Shown: positions 51,410 through 61,645 of the stretch, in pieces
How the letters are laid out: every line of letters starts with the position of its first letter
Position numbering within the stretch: the stretch's first letter is position 1
From: Pseudomonadota bacterium
GTDB lineage: Bacteria; Verrucomicrobiota; Verrucomicrobiia; Limisphaerales; SXTU01
DNA: 64,000 nucleotides
Assembly: GCA_009924135.1 (NCBI GenBank)
Contig: RFSE01000002.1
Coordinates: 1-64,000, forward strand
Direction: 5' to 3'
Notes under the pieces: model-generated
Databases searched by the model: none
Told to the model about the DNA's origin: nothing
Seen by the model: the letters and a program-made list of their open reading frames with translations, nothing else
Position numbers and translations under genes: made by a program

Positions 51410-51832
51410 TCCGCAGGGCTAACAAATCAGCTCGAACATCGAAGTCGGGATCACGGGCAGAGTGGCCGAAGCACCGCACCGGAGTTCCCTCTCCCCTCAA
51501 CGGGAAGAGGGTTAGGGGTGAGGAGCAGCGGGCGGACGCGTTCGTGGATTTGACCACGCAATCCGAACGGCGAAGGCGAGTGGAGTCTCCTCTTCCACCA
51601 CTTCAAAATCTCCGTCGTTCACAGTGATGGGCGCAAAAACTTCCGGTTCAGTTTTTTGGCCGGCTGCCGATGACCTGCATGGCAGCGCTTTGCCGTCGGC
51701 ATCGTTTTGGTGTATGGGTCAGATGGTCCCGGCGACGAACGGCCACCCCGCGCGGGGTGAACCGGGGTCACGGTTTTCTGGGTTGCACCGGGTCAAGCAG
51801 CCAGTGGACAGTCCAGTCAGTAAGGATTCGCA
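51410..51832. other. 423-bp intergenic region before the H-NOX operon
   Basis: No convincing gene. It contains a CCCTCTCCCC...GGGAAGAGGG hairpin (about 51488-51510) followed by GTTAGGGGTGAGG, a perfect 16-bp palindrome CACCCCGCGCGGGGTG (51744-51759) that could be an operator or stem, and a Shine-Dalgarno-like AAGGA shortly before the H-NOX ATG. The promoter of the NO-sensing operon is expected here, but no clear -35/-10 pair is visible. Confidence 0.5.
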
Positions 51833-52393
51833 ATGTACGGAATGGTAAACAAAGCGGTGGAAGAAATGGTCGTCCTGCATCACGGCGAGGCCGTGTGGGA
51901 ACAGATCAAGACCAAAGCCGGCGTGGACGTGGAAGTCTTCATGAGCAACGAAAGTTACTCGGATGACATCACGTACAACCTGGTCGGCGCGGCGAGCGAG
52001 GTGCTCAAGGTGCCGGCCGAGCAAATCCTCATCGGCTTTGGCGAGCACTGGGTGCTGCACACGGCGCAGGAGGGCTATGGCGGGCTGATGTCGGCGGCGG
52101 GCAAGTCGCTCCCCGAGTTTCTCCAGAACCTGCCGGACTTTCATTCGCGGGTCTCGATGATTTTCCCGCATTTGCAACCGCCGCGCTTCCGCTGCACCGA
52201 TTACACGGACCGGTCCCTGAAGCTCCATTATTACTCGCACCGGCCGGGGCTGGCTCCGTTCGTGGTGGGGTTGATGCAGGGGTTGGGCAAGATGTTCCGG
52301 ACGCCAGTTACGGTACGTCTCGTCGAAGCCAAAGCCAGCGGGGCCGACCACGATGTCTTTGAGGTGACCTGGCAGGCGGCCCCGGCTCCATGA
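51833..52393 (+). CDS. H-NOX heme nitric-oxide sensor
   Basis: 186 residues, heme NO/O2-binding domain. Proximal heme ligand H104 (LPDFHSRVSMIF), conserved PHLQPPRF, and the heme-propionate motif Y133-x-S135-x-R137 (YYSHRPGL); also FGEHWV and GYGGLMSAAGKSLPEFL. A stand-alone H-NOX beside a histidine kinase is the standard bacterial NO-signalling unit, where NO-bound H-NOX changes kinase activity. Its stop overlaps the kinase start by ATGA. Confidence 0.95.
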   Translation: MYGMVNKAVEEMVVLHHGEAVWEQIKTKAGVDVEVFMSNESYSDDITYNLVGAASEVLKVPAEQILIGFGEHWVLHTAQEGYGGLMSAAGKSLPEFLQNLPDFHSRVSMIFPHLQPPRFRCTDYTDRSLKLHYYSHRPGLAPFVVGLMQGLGKMFRTPVTVRLVEAKASGADHDVFEVTWQAAPAP

Positions 52394-55300
52394 GCGCGGC
52401 GGACCAACCAACAGTCCCGGTCATCAGCCTGCCACCCGGGCAGTTCGCGGAGGCATTTCCGTTTCACCTCGCGTTTGATCGGGAGCTGAAACTGATCCAG
52501 GCCGGTTCAACCCTGCGGCGCCTATGTCCGGATGTTCAACCCGGCGCGGCACTGGCCCAAACTTTTCGTCCCCTCCGGCCCGAAGGGCAGATCACACTGG
52601 CGTGGGTGCTGGACCACCGGCTCCGATTCTTCCTGCTGGAACACCAATCGACCAACCTCAAATTGCGGGGCCAGTTCATTTTGCTGCCCGGTGAGGAGAC
52701 GCTGCTGTTCCTCGGCTCACCGTGGTTTACTGACGCCTCGGAAATCGCCGAGCGGGGGCTGCGCTTCGAGGATTTTGCCATCCACGACCCGGTCGTGGAC
52801 ATGCTGCAGGTGTTTCAGGCGAGCAAGGTGGCCCTGGCGGACGCGAAAAAGCTGGCGGCCAAGCTCACCAACCAGCGTGCAGAACTGCGTTCCGCGAACG
52901 AACGGCTGCAGGTGCAGGACGCCGAAGCCCGCAAACTGGCGCTGATTGCAGCGCGCACCGACAACGCGGTGGTCCTTACCGACGCCGCCGGTGTCATCGT
53001 ATGGGTAAACGAAGGGTTTACCCGCCTGACCGGCTATTCACCGGAGGAGGTGACCGGCAAAAAGCCGGGCACAGTCCTGCAAGGACCCGGCACCGATCCC
53101 GACACGGTGCGCCGCATTGGCGAACGGCTCCGTCACGGTCTGGGGTTCAGCGAGGAAATTCTCAATTACCGCAAGGACGGCAGCAGCTACTGGCTGTCCG
53201 TCGAGGTGCAGCCCATCTACGACGACCAGGGGAAGCTGACCAACTTCATGGCGATCGAGACGGACATCACCGCCCGCCGGGCGACGCAGCACAGCCTGGC
53301 CATGAAGCTGGAAGTTTCCCACGTGCTGACGGAGGCCAACAATCTGGCGACCGCCATGCCGCGCATCCTGCAGGCCGTCTGCGAACACCTCGACTGGCAC
53401 GTGGGCTTGCTGTGGCGCGTCACGGGCCGGCGGCTTCGTTTCGTGGATGTCTGGCACCCGCCTACCATCAGCGTGGCGAACTTTGTCAGCCATAGCCGGT
53501 CCCTGCAGTTTGACCGGGACACGGGCTTGCCAGGCCGGGTCTGGACAACGGGCAAGCCGGTCTGGATTGCCGACCTGGAGCGGGATATCGATGCGCCTCG
53601 CAGTTCCGTGGCGGGGAAGGCGGGGCTGCGGGCTGCCTTTGCTTTCCCGGTGATGGTCCATGGGGAGGTGTGGGGCGTAATGGAGTTCTTCAACCGCAAC
53701 ATCGAGGAGCCGGACCGGACGTTGCTGCAAACCTTCTCCGCGATTGGCGACCAGCTTGGGGAATTCATCGTCCGGCGCGAAGCGGAGGAGACGTTGCGGG
53801 CCACCAGCACGCTCCAACGCGCCATTCTGGAGGGCGCGAATTATGCCATCATCTCCGCCTCACCGCAGGGGATCATTCAGACGTTTAATTCCACTGCAGA
53901 ACGATTGCTGGGCTATTCGAGCGAAGAACTGGTGGGAAAACTGACTCCCGCCTTGTTCCACGATCCCGCTGAAGTGGCCGCACGGGCGGCGGAACTTTCG
54001 CGCGAACTGGGACGCACTATCGAGCCCGGATTCGAAGCGTTTGTGGCCAAGGCACAGTTGGGCAAACCCGATGAGCGCGAGTGGACTTACATCCACAAGG
54101 ACGGCAACCGATTCCCGGTATTGTTGTCCATCACGGCGTTGTTCAACGAGCAGAACCGGGTGACCGGTTATCTGGGGGTGGCCTCGGATATCACGGTGCG
54201 AAAACAGGCCGAGCGCGAGGTCAAATTGCAAAAGACCTATCTGGAACTGCTGCTGGACCAATCCCCCGTGGCGGTGGCGGTGCTGGACAATGAGGATCGC
54301 GTCCTGCGAATCAACCACGCCTTCTCCCGCCTGTTTGGATACGAATTTAGCGAGGCGGCGGGACGCCCGATCAATAATCTGGTGGCTCCCCCCACCATGC
54401 GGGAGGAAGTGGCTCAAGTTTCAGCCCGGGGACTGGCGGGTGAGCGGCTTGATTTTGAGACGATCCGCCAAGCAAAGGACGGAAGCCTGCGCAACGTGCG
54501 GCTGCTCGGCCAGCATATCGTGGTGGACGGAAAGAAAGTGGCCAGTCTGGCGACCTACATTGATGTCTCCGCCCAAAAGCAGGTGGAAGCGGACCTGATC
54601 AAAGCCCGGGAAGCAGCCGAGGCCGCCAACCGCGCCAAGAGCGAATTTCTGGCGGTCATGAGCCACGAAATCCGCACGCCCATGAATGCCGTCCTGGGCA
54701 TGACCAGCCTGCTGCTGGAGACCCGGCTGGACAAGCGGCAGAGCGAACTGGCCCACGCCGTGTCCCGCAGTGGCGCGGCGCTGTTGGAGATCATCAATGA
54801 CATATTGGACTTCTCCAAAATTGAAACCGGAGAGCAGTTCGAAATTGAAAACCTGGCGTTCCACATGCCTGACCTCGTCAACGGCGTGCTGCAGATGCTC
54901 CGCCCGCGCGCGGAGGACAAGGGCATTGGTCTGACCGTCGCGGTGGCCCCCGAGGTGGCCGGCACCGTCCTAGGTGACGCGGGCCGGTTGCGGCAGGTGC
55001 TGGTCAATCTGGTCAGCAACGGGATCAAATTCACGGACAAGGGCAGTGTCACCATCAAGGCCCGGCGTCTGGGCTCTGAGTCACAACAGGTACGGGTGCG
55101 CTTCGAGGTCACCGACACGGGCATTGGCATTGCGGCAGCTAATCAGGGACGGTTGTTCCAGCCCTTTGTGCAGGTGGATAGCAGTGCCACCCGGCGACGG
55201 GGAGGCACCGGTCTGGGGTTGGTGATCTCCAAGCGGATCGTGGAACGCATGGGCGGGACCATCGGCGTGGATTCGGAACTCGGACGCGGCGCAACCTTTT

Positions 55301-56172
55301 GGTTCGAACTCAACCTGGGAGCCGGACTTTTGGTGGAGGCGGCTCCGAGCGAACCGGCACCGCCGCCTGCGGGACTGATCAAACCGCCCGGGTCCTTGCG
55401 GATCTTGGTGGCCGAAGACCATGAGACCAACCGGCAACTGGTGGCAATGATGCTGGAAAGCCTGGGCTATCTCCCCGCCTTTGTCGGCAACGGTCTGGAA
55501 GCGGTCGAGGCCGCCGAAAATCCGGGTTACGAGATCATCCTCATGGACTGTCAGATGCCCGAAATGGACGGTTTCGATGCCGCCCGGGAGATCCGGCGGC
55601 GCGAAGTCAGCCGCGGCGTGCCGGCAAGCCAGCGGGCTCGCATCATCGCCCTTACCGCAAATGCCTTGAAGGGGGACCGGGAGCGCTGTCTGAGCGCCGG
55701 CATGGACAGTTACCTCAGCAAACCCTTCACCCGGAAGGAACTCCTCGAGTGCATTACTGCCGTGGTGCAGGCAAAGCCGCAGGAGCACCCGGCTGCAACC
55801 CCCAAGCCGGTACCGACGGAACGCATCCTGGATGTGGGCCGCATCAACAATCTTTGCGCGGAGATCGGCGTGCGCGGAGTGTTGGGGGTCGTCAACGATT
55901 TCACGGCCAGCCTGCCAGCGCGGGTGGCGGAGATCGAAGCCCACGCCAAGGCCGGAAGGCTGGAAGAACTGGCCCGGATTGCCCACTCGGTTCAAGGCGT
56001 TGGCTATTCCCTCGGGCTGGCAAGCTTCGCCACCCGGTTGCTGTTTTTGGAACAAGATGCCCGGGCGGGCGACACGGCGGCGGTGGCCTCGGCCCTTGGC
56101 CCGTTGCGACGGAGCTTGGAATCGGCCCTGACGGCGCTAAGACAGTGGGCAGTTGAACACAAGAACAAGTGA
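52390..56172 (+). CDS. H-NOX-associated (HNOBA) hybrid histidine kinase with REC and Hpt
   Basis: 1260 residues, no membrane helices. Residues 1-170 are an HNOBA domain (FPFHLAFDRELKLIQAGSTL), followed by PAS (~190-300), GAF (~305-460), PAS (~475-610), PAS (~620-740), HisKA with the phospho-His at ~760 (MSHEIRTPMNAVLG), HATPase_c (NDILDFSKIE, DTGIGIAAANQGRLF, GGTGLGLVISKRI), REC with the phospho-Asp at ~1049 (LMDCQMPEMDGFDA) and Hpt with His ~1197 (ARIAHSVQGVGYSLG; the usual Lys after Ser-Leu is missing). HNOBA is the docking domain for H-NOX, so this is the NO-responsive phosphorelay hub. Confidence 0.95.
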   Translation: MSAADQPTVPVISLPPGQFAEAFPFHLAFDRELKLIQAGSTLRRLCPDVQPGAALAQTFRPLRPEGQITLAWVLDHRLRFFLLEHQSTNLKLRGQFILLPGEETLLFLGSPWFTDASEIAERGLRFEDFAIHDPVVDMLQVFQASKVALADAKKLAAKLTNQRAELRSANERLQVQDAEARKLALIAARTDNAVVLTDAAGVIVWVNEGFTRLTGYSPEEVTGKKPGTVLQGPGTDPDTVRRIGERLRHGLGFSEEILNYRKDGSSYWLSVEVQPIYDDQGKLTNFMAIETDITARRATQHSLAMKLEVSHVLTEANNLATAMPRILQAVCEHLDWHVGLLWRVTGRRLRFVDVWHPPTISVANFVSHSRSLQFDRDTGLPGRVWTTGKPVWIADLERDIDAPRSSVAGKAGLRAAFAFPVMVHGEVWGVMEFFNRNIEEPDRTLLQTFSAIGDQLGEFIVRREAEETLRATSTLQRAILEGANYAIISASPQGIIQTFNSTAERLLGYSSEELVGKLTPALFHDPAEVAARAAELSRELGRTIEPGFEAFVAKAQLGKPDEREWTYIHKDGNRFPVLLSITALFNEQNRVTGYLGVASDITVRKQAEREVKLQKTYLELLLDQSPVAVAVLDNEDRVLRINHAFSRLFGYEFSEAAGRPINNLVAPPTMREEVAQVSARGLAGERLDFETIRQAKDGSLRNVRLLGQHIVVDGKKVASLATYIDVSAQKQVEADLIKAREAAEAANRAKSEFLAVMSHEIRTPMNAVLGMTSLLLETRLDKRQSELAHAVSRSGAALLEIINDILDFSKIETGEQFEIENLAFHMPDLVNGVLQMLRPRAEDKGIGLTVAVAPEVAGTVLGDAGRLRQVLVNLVSNGIKFTDKGSVTIKARRLGSESQQVRVRFEVTDTGIGIAAANQGRLFQPFVQVDSSATRRRGGTGLGLVISKRIVERMGGTIGVDSELGRGATFWFELNLGAGLLVEAAPSEPAPPPAGLIKPPGSLRILVAEDHETNRQLVAMMLESLGYLPAFVGNGLEAVEAAENPGYEIILMDCQMPEMDGFDAAREIRRREVSRGVPASQRARIIALTANALKGDRERCLSAGMDSYLSKPFTRKELLECITAVVQAKPQEHPAATPKPVPTERILDVGRINNLCAEIGVRGVLGVVNDFTASLPARVAEIEAHAKAGRLEELARIAHSVQGVGYSLGLASFATRLLFLEQDARAGDTAAVASALGPLRRSLESALTALRQWAVEHKNK

Positions 56173-56254
56173 ACCTTCCCCCCACTGACTGGTTGCCGAC
56201 CACCGCACGCGCAAGCGCCCCGACGGAGGCTGCACTTTCATTTTCCATCCACGC

Positions 56255-58172
56255 ATGAGCTCCGAAACCCCACCACCACCGGCCGCGCCAACAAAGGTGC
56301 GCCTGGAATTCGTCATTGCCCTGCTGGGAGGTTTTGCGGCGGCCTTGATGTTCTACTCGCTCAGTTCCGTGCGCGGACAGGACGAGCGGCATCTGGAACT
56401 CCTCACTCATGCCAGTGAAATTCAACAACGCATCGTCGTGGCCCATCTTTGGATGGAGCAAAAGGCCGCCAACAAGGCTTCGGCCCGCCCTGATCGGGAG
56501 ACGCTGGCCAACCTGGACGAAGCGATCAAACTCGCAACCGGACTCCGGGACGAACCCCAGATGTGGGGTGTCCCTTCATTCGGCTGGCTGGCGGGGGGGG
56601 AAGACGGTCCGCATGGAACTGGGGGGATTCGTGGACCGGATCGCGGAGCTGCGCAAGCTTGCCGAGCTGCGGCTGCAGCAACCCCGGGACATCGCGGCGA
56701 GCGCTGATGCAACGGTGAAATTCGACGAGGCCTTGACGGTCATCTTGAAGGAGGCGCATGACATCAGCGACTCCGTCCAGGCCGTGGTGGACCGCGACCG
56801 GGTCAGTTCAGCGCGCCTGCAACTGGTGGTGCTCATCGTACTGCTGGTGCTCTTCGCCGGGATCATTCTGCTCGTGCTTCAGAAGCGCCAGGCGGACCGG
56901 GTTCGCCAGGCGGAACTGGAGCAAAATGTCGCGGACCGCACCCTGCAGTTGAGCGATGCGAACGAACAGCTGGCGCGGGCCACATGGCTGCTCCGTGAAG
57001 CCAACACCAAGCTGTCCAGCGCCGCCCGGCACAAGGACGAATTCCTGGCTTCCATGAGCCACGAACTGCGTACGCCGCTCAACGCCATTCTCGGTTTCAC
57101 GGAATTGATGCTGGAAGGTGTCCAGGGCCCGGTGAATGAAAAGCAGGCCAAATCATTGCAGGCGGTCGATGAAAGCGGCCGGCATCTGCTGGCCCTCATC
57201 AACGATATTCTGGATCTGTCCAAGATTGAGGCCGGCCAGGAAAAGCTGGCCATCGAAAGCACGGTCATCGCCGAGGTGTGCGAAGGTTCCCTGCGATTCG
57301 TCCGCCAGACGGCGTCGAAAAAGAAGATCAACATCAGCACCCGCATCGATCCCGCTCTCGACGCTTTGCCGGCGGATGAACGGAGGCTCCGGCAGATCCT
57401 CATCAACCTGCTCGGCAACGCGGTGAAGTTCACCCCGGATGGCGGGCGGGTAGGCCTCGAAGTCGCTCACGATGCGGATGGCATGGTGCGATTCACGGTG
57501 TGGGACACAGGCATCGGGATTTCCGATGAAGATCAGGCCAAGCTCTTCAAGTCGTTCGTGCAAATCGACAGCAAGTTGACCCGCCAATACGGCGGGACCG
57601 GTTTGGGCCTCGCGCTGGTGAAACGGCTCACCGAGATGCATGGCGGCCGGGTGGCTTTGGAAAGCGAGCCGGACAAGGGCAGCCGTTTCTCGGTGTTTTT
57701 GCCTTTGAAGCAAAGTCCGCCCGCCGAATCTGGGGCGTCTGAGCTGATCGGGGTGGATGGATTGAATTATCCGGAGCTTCGTCTGCGGAACCCGCTCGTC
57801 CTCGTCGTCGAAGACCGCCCGGTCATGCAGGCCATGGTGTCGGAATTCCTGTCAGCCCTGGGCTGCCGGATGATCTTTGCCGGGGATGGTGAGGCGGCGC
57901 TGACCGAGGCGGCGAGGTCCCGGCCCGCCATTGTACTCATGGATGTCAAACTGCCCGGCAGCATTGACGGGCTTGAAACTACCCGGCGGCTGAAAGGCTC
58001 CCTCGCAACGACCGGCATCCCGGTCTTCGCCTTGACCGCCCAGGCCATGTCAGGTGACCGGGAGAAATGCCTGGCGGCCGGTGCCGACGAATATTTAAGC
58101 AAGCCCGTGAACCTCAAGGAATTGGCCGGACTGATTGAGCGCTACGTCGTCCGCAGTGGTAATGCCCCATGA
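56255..58172 (+). pseudogene. Membrane hybrid histidine kinase, frameshifted at a G8 run
   Basis: Two overlapping frames make one kinase of ~638 residues. Frame one (from 56255) has VIALLGGFAAALMFYSLSSV, a membrane helix, and runs to about 56590; the other frame continues with MELGGFVDRIAELRKLAELR, a second helix (LVVLIVLLVLFAGIILLVLQ), a coiled coil, HisKA (MSHELRTPLNAILG), HATPase (VWDTGIGISDEDQAKLF, GGTGLGLALVKRL) and REC (VLMDVKLPGSIDGLE). Removing one G from the eight at 56593-56600 joins them. Either a phase-variable tract, a recent mutation or a sequence error. It overlaps the next gene by ATGA. Confidence 0.88.
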
Positions 58173-59638
58173 CTCCGGCGCCCCCCAATATTTCTGAACG
58201 CACCAGCCCGCTCGTCCTGATCGTGGATGACGAACCCCGCGGCCGCGATCTGCTGGAGGCCTTGCTCCGGCCACTGGGCTGCCGCCTGGAGTTTGCCACT
58301 GATGGCCGGCAGGCCTATAACCGGACCGTGGCGCTTCAGCCGGACCTGGTGCTGCTTGACGTGATGATGCCGGAGCTGGACGGGTTCGAAGTCTGCCGTC
58401 TGATCCGGGCCAATCCGCTGGTGGCGGAAGTGCCCGTGGTGATGGTGACCGCCCTGGATGATCGGGGCTCCCGGCTGGCCGGGATTCAGGCCGGAGCTGA
58501 CGACTTTCTCAACAAACCCATCGAGGGTGTGGAGGTCCGGGCCCGGGTGACCACCATCACCCGCTTGAACCGTTACCGCCGGCTCCAGACCGAGCGCAAC
58601 AAGTTCAGCTTCATCGCCGAGACCTCGCCGGATGGTTATTGCGTTGTGAACCATGACGATGAACTGACCTATGCCAATGCGCAGGCGCGCCGCCGCCTTG
58701 GGCTGACGCCTGAGGATTCGCTGGCGGGAAAGTTCTTCACCAAACTGGCCCACGAACACTACCGGCTGGAACCGGTCAGCAACTGGTCAAACTGGGCCCG
58801 GCAAAAAGCAGCTTCCCCGCTGTACATGGTGCGGACCACTGCGGCCGGAGAAGCGTTGCTTTGGCTGGAGGTGGATGAGCTGCCGTTACCCGACGGCCAG
58901 GGCCGGCTCTTGCGCCTGCACGACATCACCGAGCCGCTCACCAACCAACGCGATATCTGGAAATTCCACAAGGCGGTGTCGCACAAACTCAGGACTCCAT
59001 TGAACGGCCTGTGCGGGCCGCTGGAGTTGCTGGTGACAACGGAGGCTTCCGTACCCTTCGCCGAGGTCACGGACCTGGCCCAAATAGCGCTGGAGTCGGC
59101 CAATCGGTTTGAGAAGCAGATCAGTGAAGTCCTGAATTTCGTGGCCCCGCCGGCCACGGTCCGCGCCCCCAGCACCACGGCGATGGCCAGCCTGCCCACA
59201 CTGCTGCGGCCGATTCAGGTGAACCTGGGCATCCTATTTGTGGACCTGGACCTGCCGGCGGAACTGCGAACCCACTGTGTGCCGCTCCCGGAAGCCGCCT
59301 TGGAAGTAATCCTGGCGGAACTGCTCGAAAATGCCCGGAAATTCCACCCGCGTCACCAGCCCAAAATCACGATCAAGGTGACCCGCGGTGACGGCGGGTG
59401 GCTGGCGATTCAGGTGGCCGATGATGGCCTGACGTTGAGTCCCGGCGAGCTGGAATTGGTCTGGACGCCTTACTATCAGGTCGAGAAAAACCTCACCGGC
59501 GAAGTGGACGGCATGGGCTTGGGCTTGCCGATGATCGCCTCCCTGATCTGGGAGGCGGGCGGTTCATGCCGCATGTCAAACCGCCCGGCGGGGGCTGGAG
59601 TAATCGTGGAATTAGTTTTACCCTCTGTCCCGCAATGA
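58169..59638 (+). CDS. REC-PAS-histidine kinase
   Basis: 489 residues. An N-terminal receiver (LIVDDEPRGRDLLEALLRPL; phospho-Asp near 64 in LLDVMMPELDGFE; K near 115 in FLNKPIEG), a PAS domain (ETSPDGYCVVNHDDELTYAN), then HisKA with His near 270 (VSHKLRTPLNGLCG) and a divergent HATPase_c (ELLENARKFHPRHQPKITIK, GMGLGLPMIASLIWEAGGS). The N-terminal REC makes it a phosphorylation-controlled kinase downstream of the hybrid kinases. Starts and ends overlap its neighbours by 4 bp. Confidence 0.92.
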   Translation: MTPAPPNISERTSPLVLIVDDEPRGRDLLEALLRPLGCRLEFATDGRQAYNRTVALQPDLVLLDVMMPELDGFEVCRLIRANPLVAEVPVVMVTALDDRGSRLAGIQAGADDFLNKPIEGVEVRARVTTITRLNRYRRLQTERNKFSFIAETSPDGYCVVNHDDELTYANAQARRRLGLTPEDSLAGKFFTKLAHEHYRLEPVSNWSNWARQKAASPLYMVRTTAAGEALLWLEVDELPLPDGQGRLLRLHDITEPLTNQRDIWKFHKAVSHKLRTPLNGLCGPLELLVTTEASVPFAEVTDLAQIALESANRFEKQISEVLNFVAPPATVRAPSTTAMASLPTLLRPIQVNLGILFVDLDLPAELRTHCVPLPEAALEVILAELLENARKFHPRHQPKITIKVTRGDGGWLAIQVADDGLTLSPGELELVWTPYYQVEKNLTGEVDGMGLGLPMIASLIWEAGGSCRMSNRPAGAGVIVELVLPSVPQ

Positions 59639-61523
59639 ATACCGCCCCCAGCACCATCCTCGTGGTGGATGACGAGCCCCGTGGCCGCCAATTGCTCGAG
59701 GAACTCCTCACACCTCACGGATACCGGCTCCTGTTTGCGAGCAACGGTCAGGAAGCCCTCGCCCTGGCGACCGCCCACACCCCGGATCTGGTCCTGCTGG
59801 ACGTGATGATGCCCGGCGTGGACGGGTTTGAAGTGTGCCGGCGGTTGCGCGCGAACCCGCAGCTCCGCGAAATCCCGGTCATCATGCTCACGGCCTTGGA
59901 TGATCGTGAATCCCGCCTGCAGGGCCTGGCCGCCGGGGCGGACAATTTTCTCACCAAGCCGTTTGATCAAATCGAGCTGCGCACCCGCGTGGCCACCATC
60001 ACCCGGCTCAACCGCTACCGGCTGCTGCTGGCGGAACGGGAACGCTTCGCCCAGGCAATCGACGGTGCGCCCGACGGCATCCTGATCGTGGATGACAGTT
60101 TTCAAATCCGGCTGGCGAACCCGGCCGCCCAGCAGATGTTCCGGGCCGAAGCCACGCGGCCCTTGCTGGATGAACCGCTCGCAAAACGGGTCAGCCTGGA
60201 CGCGGCCGTGCTCGAACAGTTGAAGGAATTGATGCGCGGAGGCCTGGCGCCTTTCCAGTTTGTCGCCAACGGCCTCCAACCCAATTCCGTACGGTTTCCA
60301 ATCGAGGCCTCAGCCAGCCGGTTACCTGGGCGGATAAACCGGCGCTGCAAATCCACTTGCGCGACGTCACCGAGAAGCGACAGTTGGAGGAGCAGTTTCT
60401 CCGGGTCCAGCGGCTGCAGGGGTTGGGCACCCTGGCGGGCGGGGTCGCCCACGATCTGAACAACATCCTCGCGCCCATGCTCAACATCGCGGACCTCCTC
60501 GAGGATGTGCTGGCGGACCGGCCGGAGGCGAAGTTCCTGAAGCTGATGAAGAACTCGGTCCAGCGCGGCTCCGGGCTGGTCAAACAGATTCTCGCTTTCG
60601 CGCGGGGAACGGGCGGGGAGCGGCAGCCCATTCCTCCACGCTACGCATTGAATGAAATCCGACGCATCCTGAGCCAGACCTTGCCGAAGAACATTATCAT
60701 CCGCACGGACTGCCCGCCCGAGACTCCCCCGCTGTTTGCCGACCCCACGCATCTGCATCAGATGTTGATGAACCTCTGCGTCAACGCCCGCGACGCCATG
60801 CCCCAGGGTGGACAACTCAAGATTTCCGCCGCCGTCCGCGAAGTGTCCCCCGACCAAGCCGCCCAGTGGACCGATGCCAAACCCGGCTCTTGGGTGGTGT
60901 TGAGCGTCTCGGACACCGGCACGGGAATCCCTCCTGAAGTTCAACGCCGGCTCGGCGAGGCCTTCTTCACCACCAAACCAGTGGGCCTGGGCACCGGCCT
61001 TGGTTTGTCCACCGTGTTCAGCATCGTGAAAAGTCACGGTGGCTTCTGACGGATGCACACCAAACCGGGCGAAGGCACCACCTTCGAACTCTATCTGCCG
61101 ATCGCCGCCGAGAGCGTGGTCGCCACGATGCCGACTCTCCGGGAACCTCCCCGCGGTCAGGGCGAACTGATCCTGGTGGCCGATGACGAGGCCGCCATCT
61201 TGGAAATCAACCGCGCCACGCTGGGTTGTTACGGGTATCGGACCGTATGCGCCCGTGATGGAGCGGAGGCGGTAGCGCTGTTCTGTCAGCAGCCCGATGA
61301 CATCAGTCTCGTGATCATCGATTCCCAGATGCCCTTCATGGATGGCCCCGCCGTTTTGCAGGCGCTCCGCAAAGTGCGGCCCCATGTGAAATGCGTGCTC
61401 ACGAGCGCGAGTGAAATCAAATCAGCCTTCCCCACGGACGGCCCCCTGCCGCCATTCCTGGCCAAGCCCTTTACCAGCGGCCAACTGCTAGAAGTCCTGG
61501 ATCGGGAATTGCACAGTTCCTGA
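59635..61523 (+). pseudogene. REC-PAS-histidine kinase-REC gene with a frameshift and an internal stop
   Basis: REC (ILVVDDEPRGRQLLEELLTP, LLDVMMPGVDGFEV) and PAS (AIDGAPDGILIVDDSFQIRL) read from 59635 until about 60319. Adding one C there would continue SAS-P-VTWADKPALQIHLRD and the kinase core (LAGGVAHDLNNILAPMLNIA, DTGTGIPPEVQRRLGEAFF, LGTGLGLSTVFSIVKSHGGF). A TGA at 61047 then interrupts before RMHTKPGEGTTFELYLPIAA and a C-terminal REC (LILVADDEAAILEINRATLG). Two lesions in one gene point to decay, unless they are sequence errors. The REC is 50-60% like that of the preceding gene by eye. Confidence 0.88.
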
Positions 61524-61597
61524 GCGCTGATCAACGGCTCAGGATACGTGCTCGCCTGACCATTGAGCGCAGGAATAACGGAGTCCGAACAACTGTA

Positions 61598-61619
61598 GCC
61601 GAAACCTTTAGGTTGCGGC
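61598..61619. repeat. Short hairpin after the kinase cluster
   Basis: GCCGAAACCT-TT-AGGTTGCGGC, 9 of 10 pairs, preceded by CTGTA as in the REP-like hairpin at 22592. It lies between convergent genes. Confidence 0.5.
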
Positions 61620-61645
61620 GTGCAGGCAAAGGTTTTGCCAGGGGC

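Noticed and set aside
61047..61049. TGA recoded as an amino acid
   Set aside because: TGA is the normal stop for many intact genes in this window, and no SECIS-like structure or selenocysteine context is visible.
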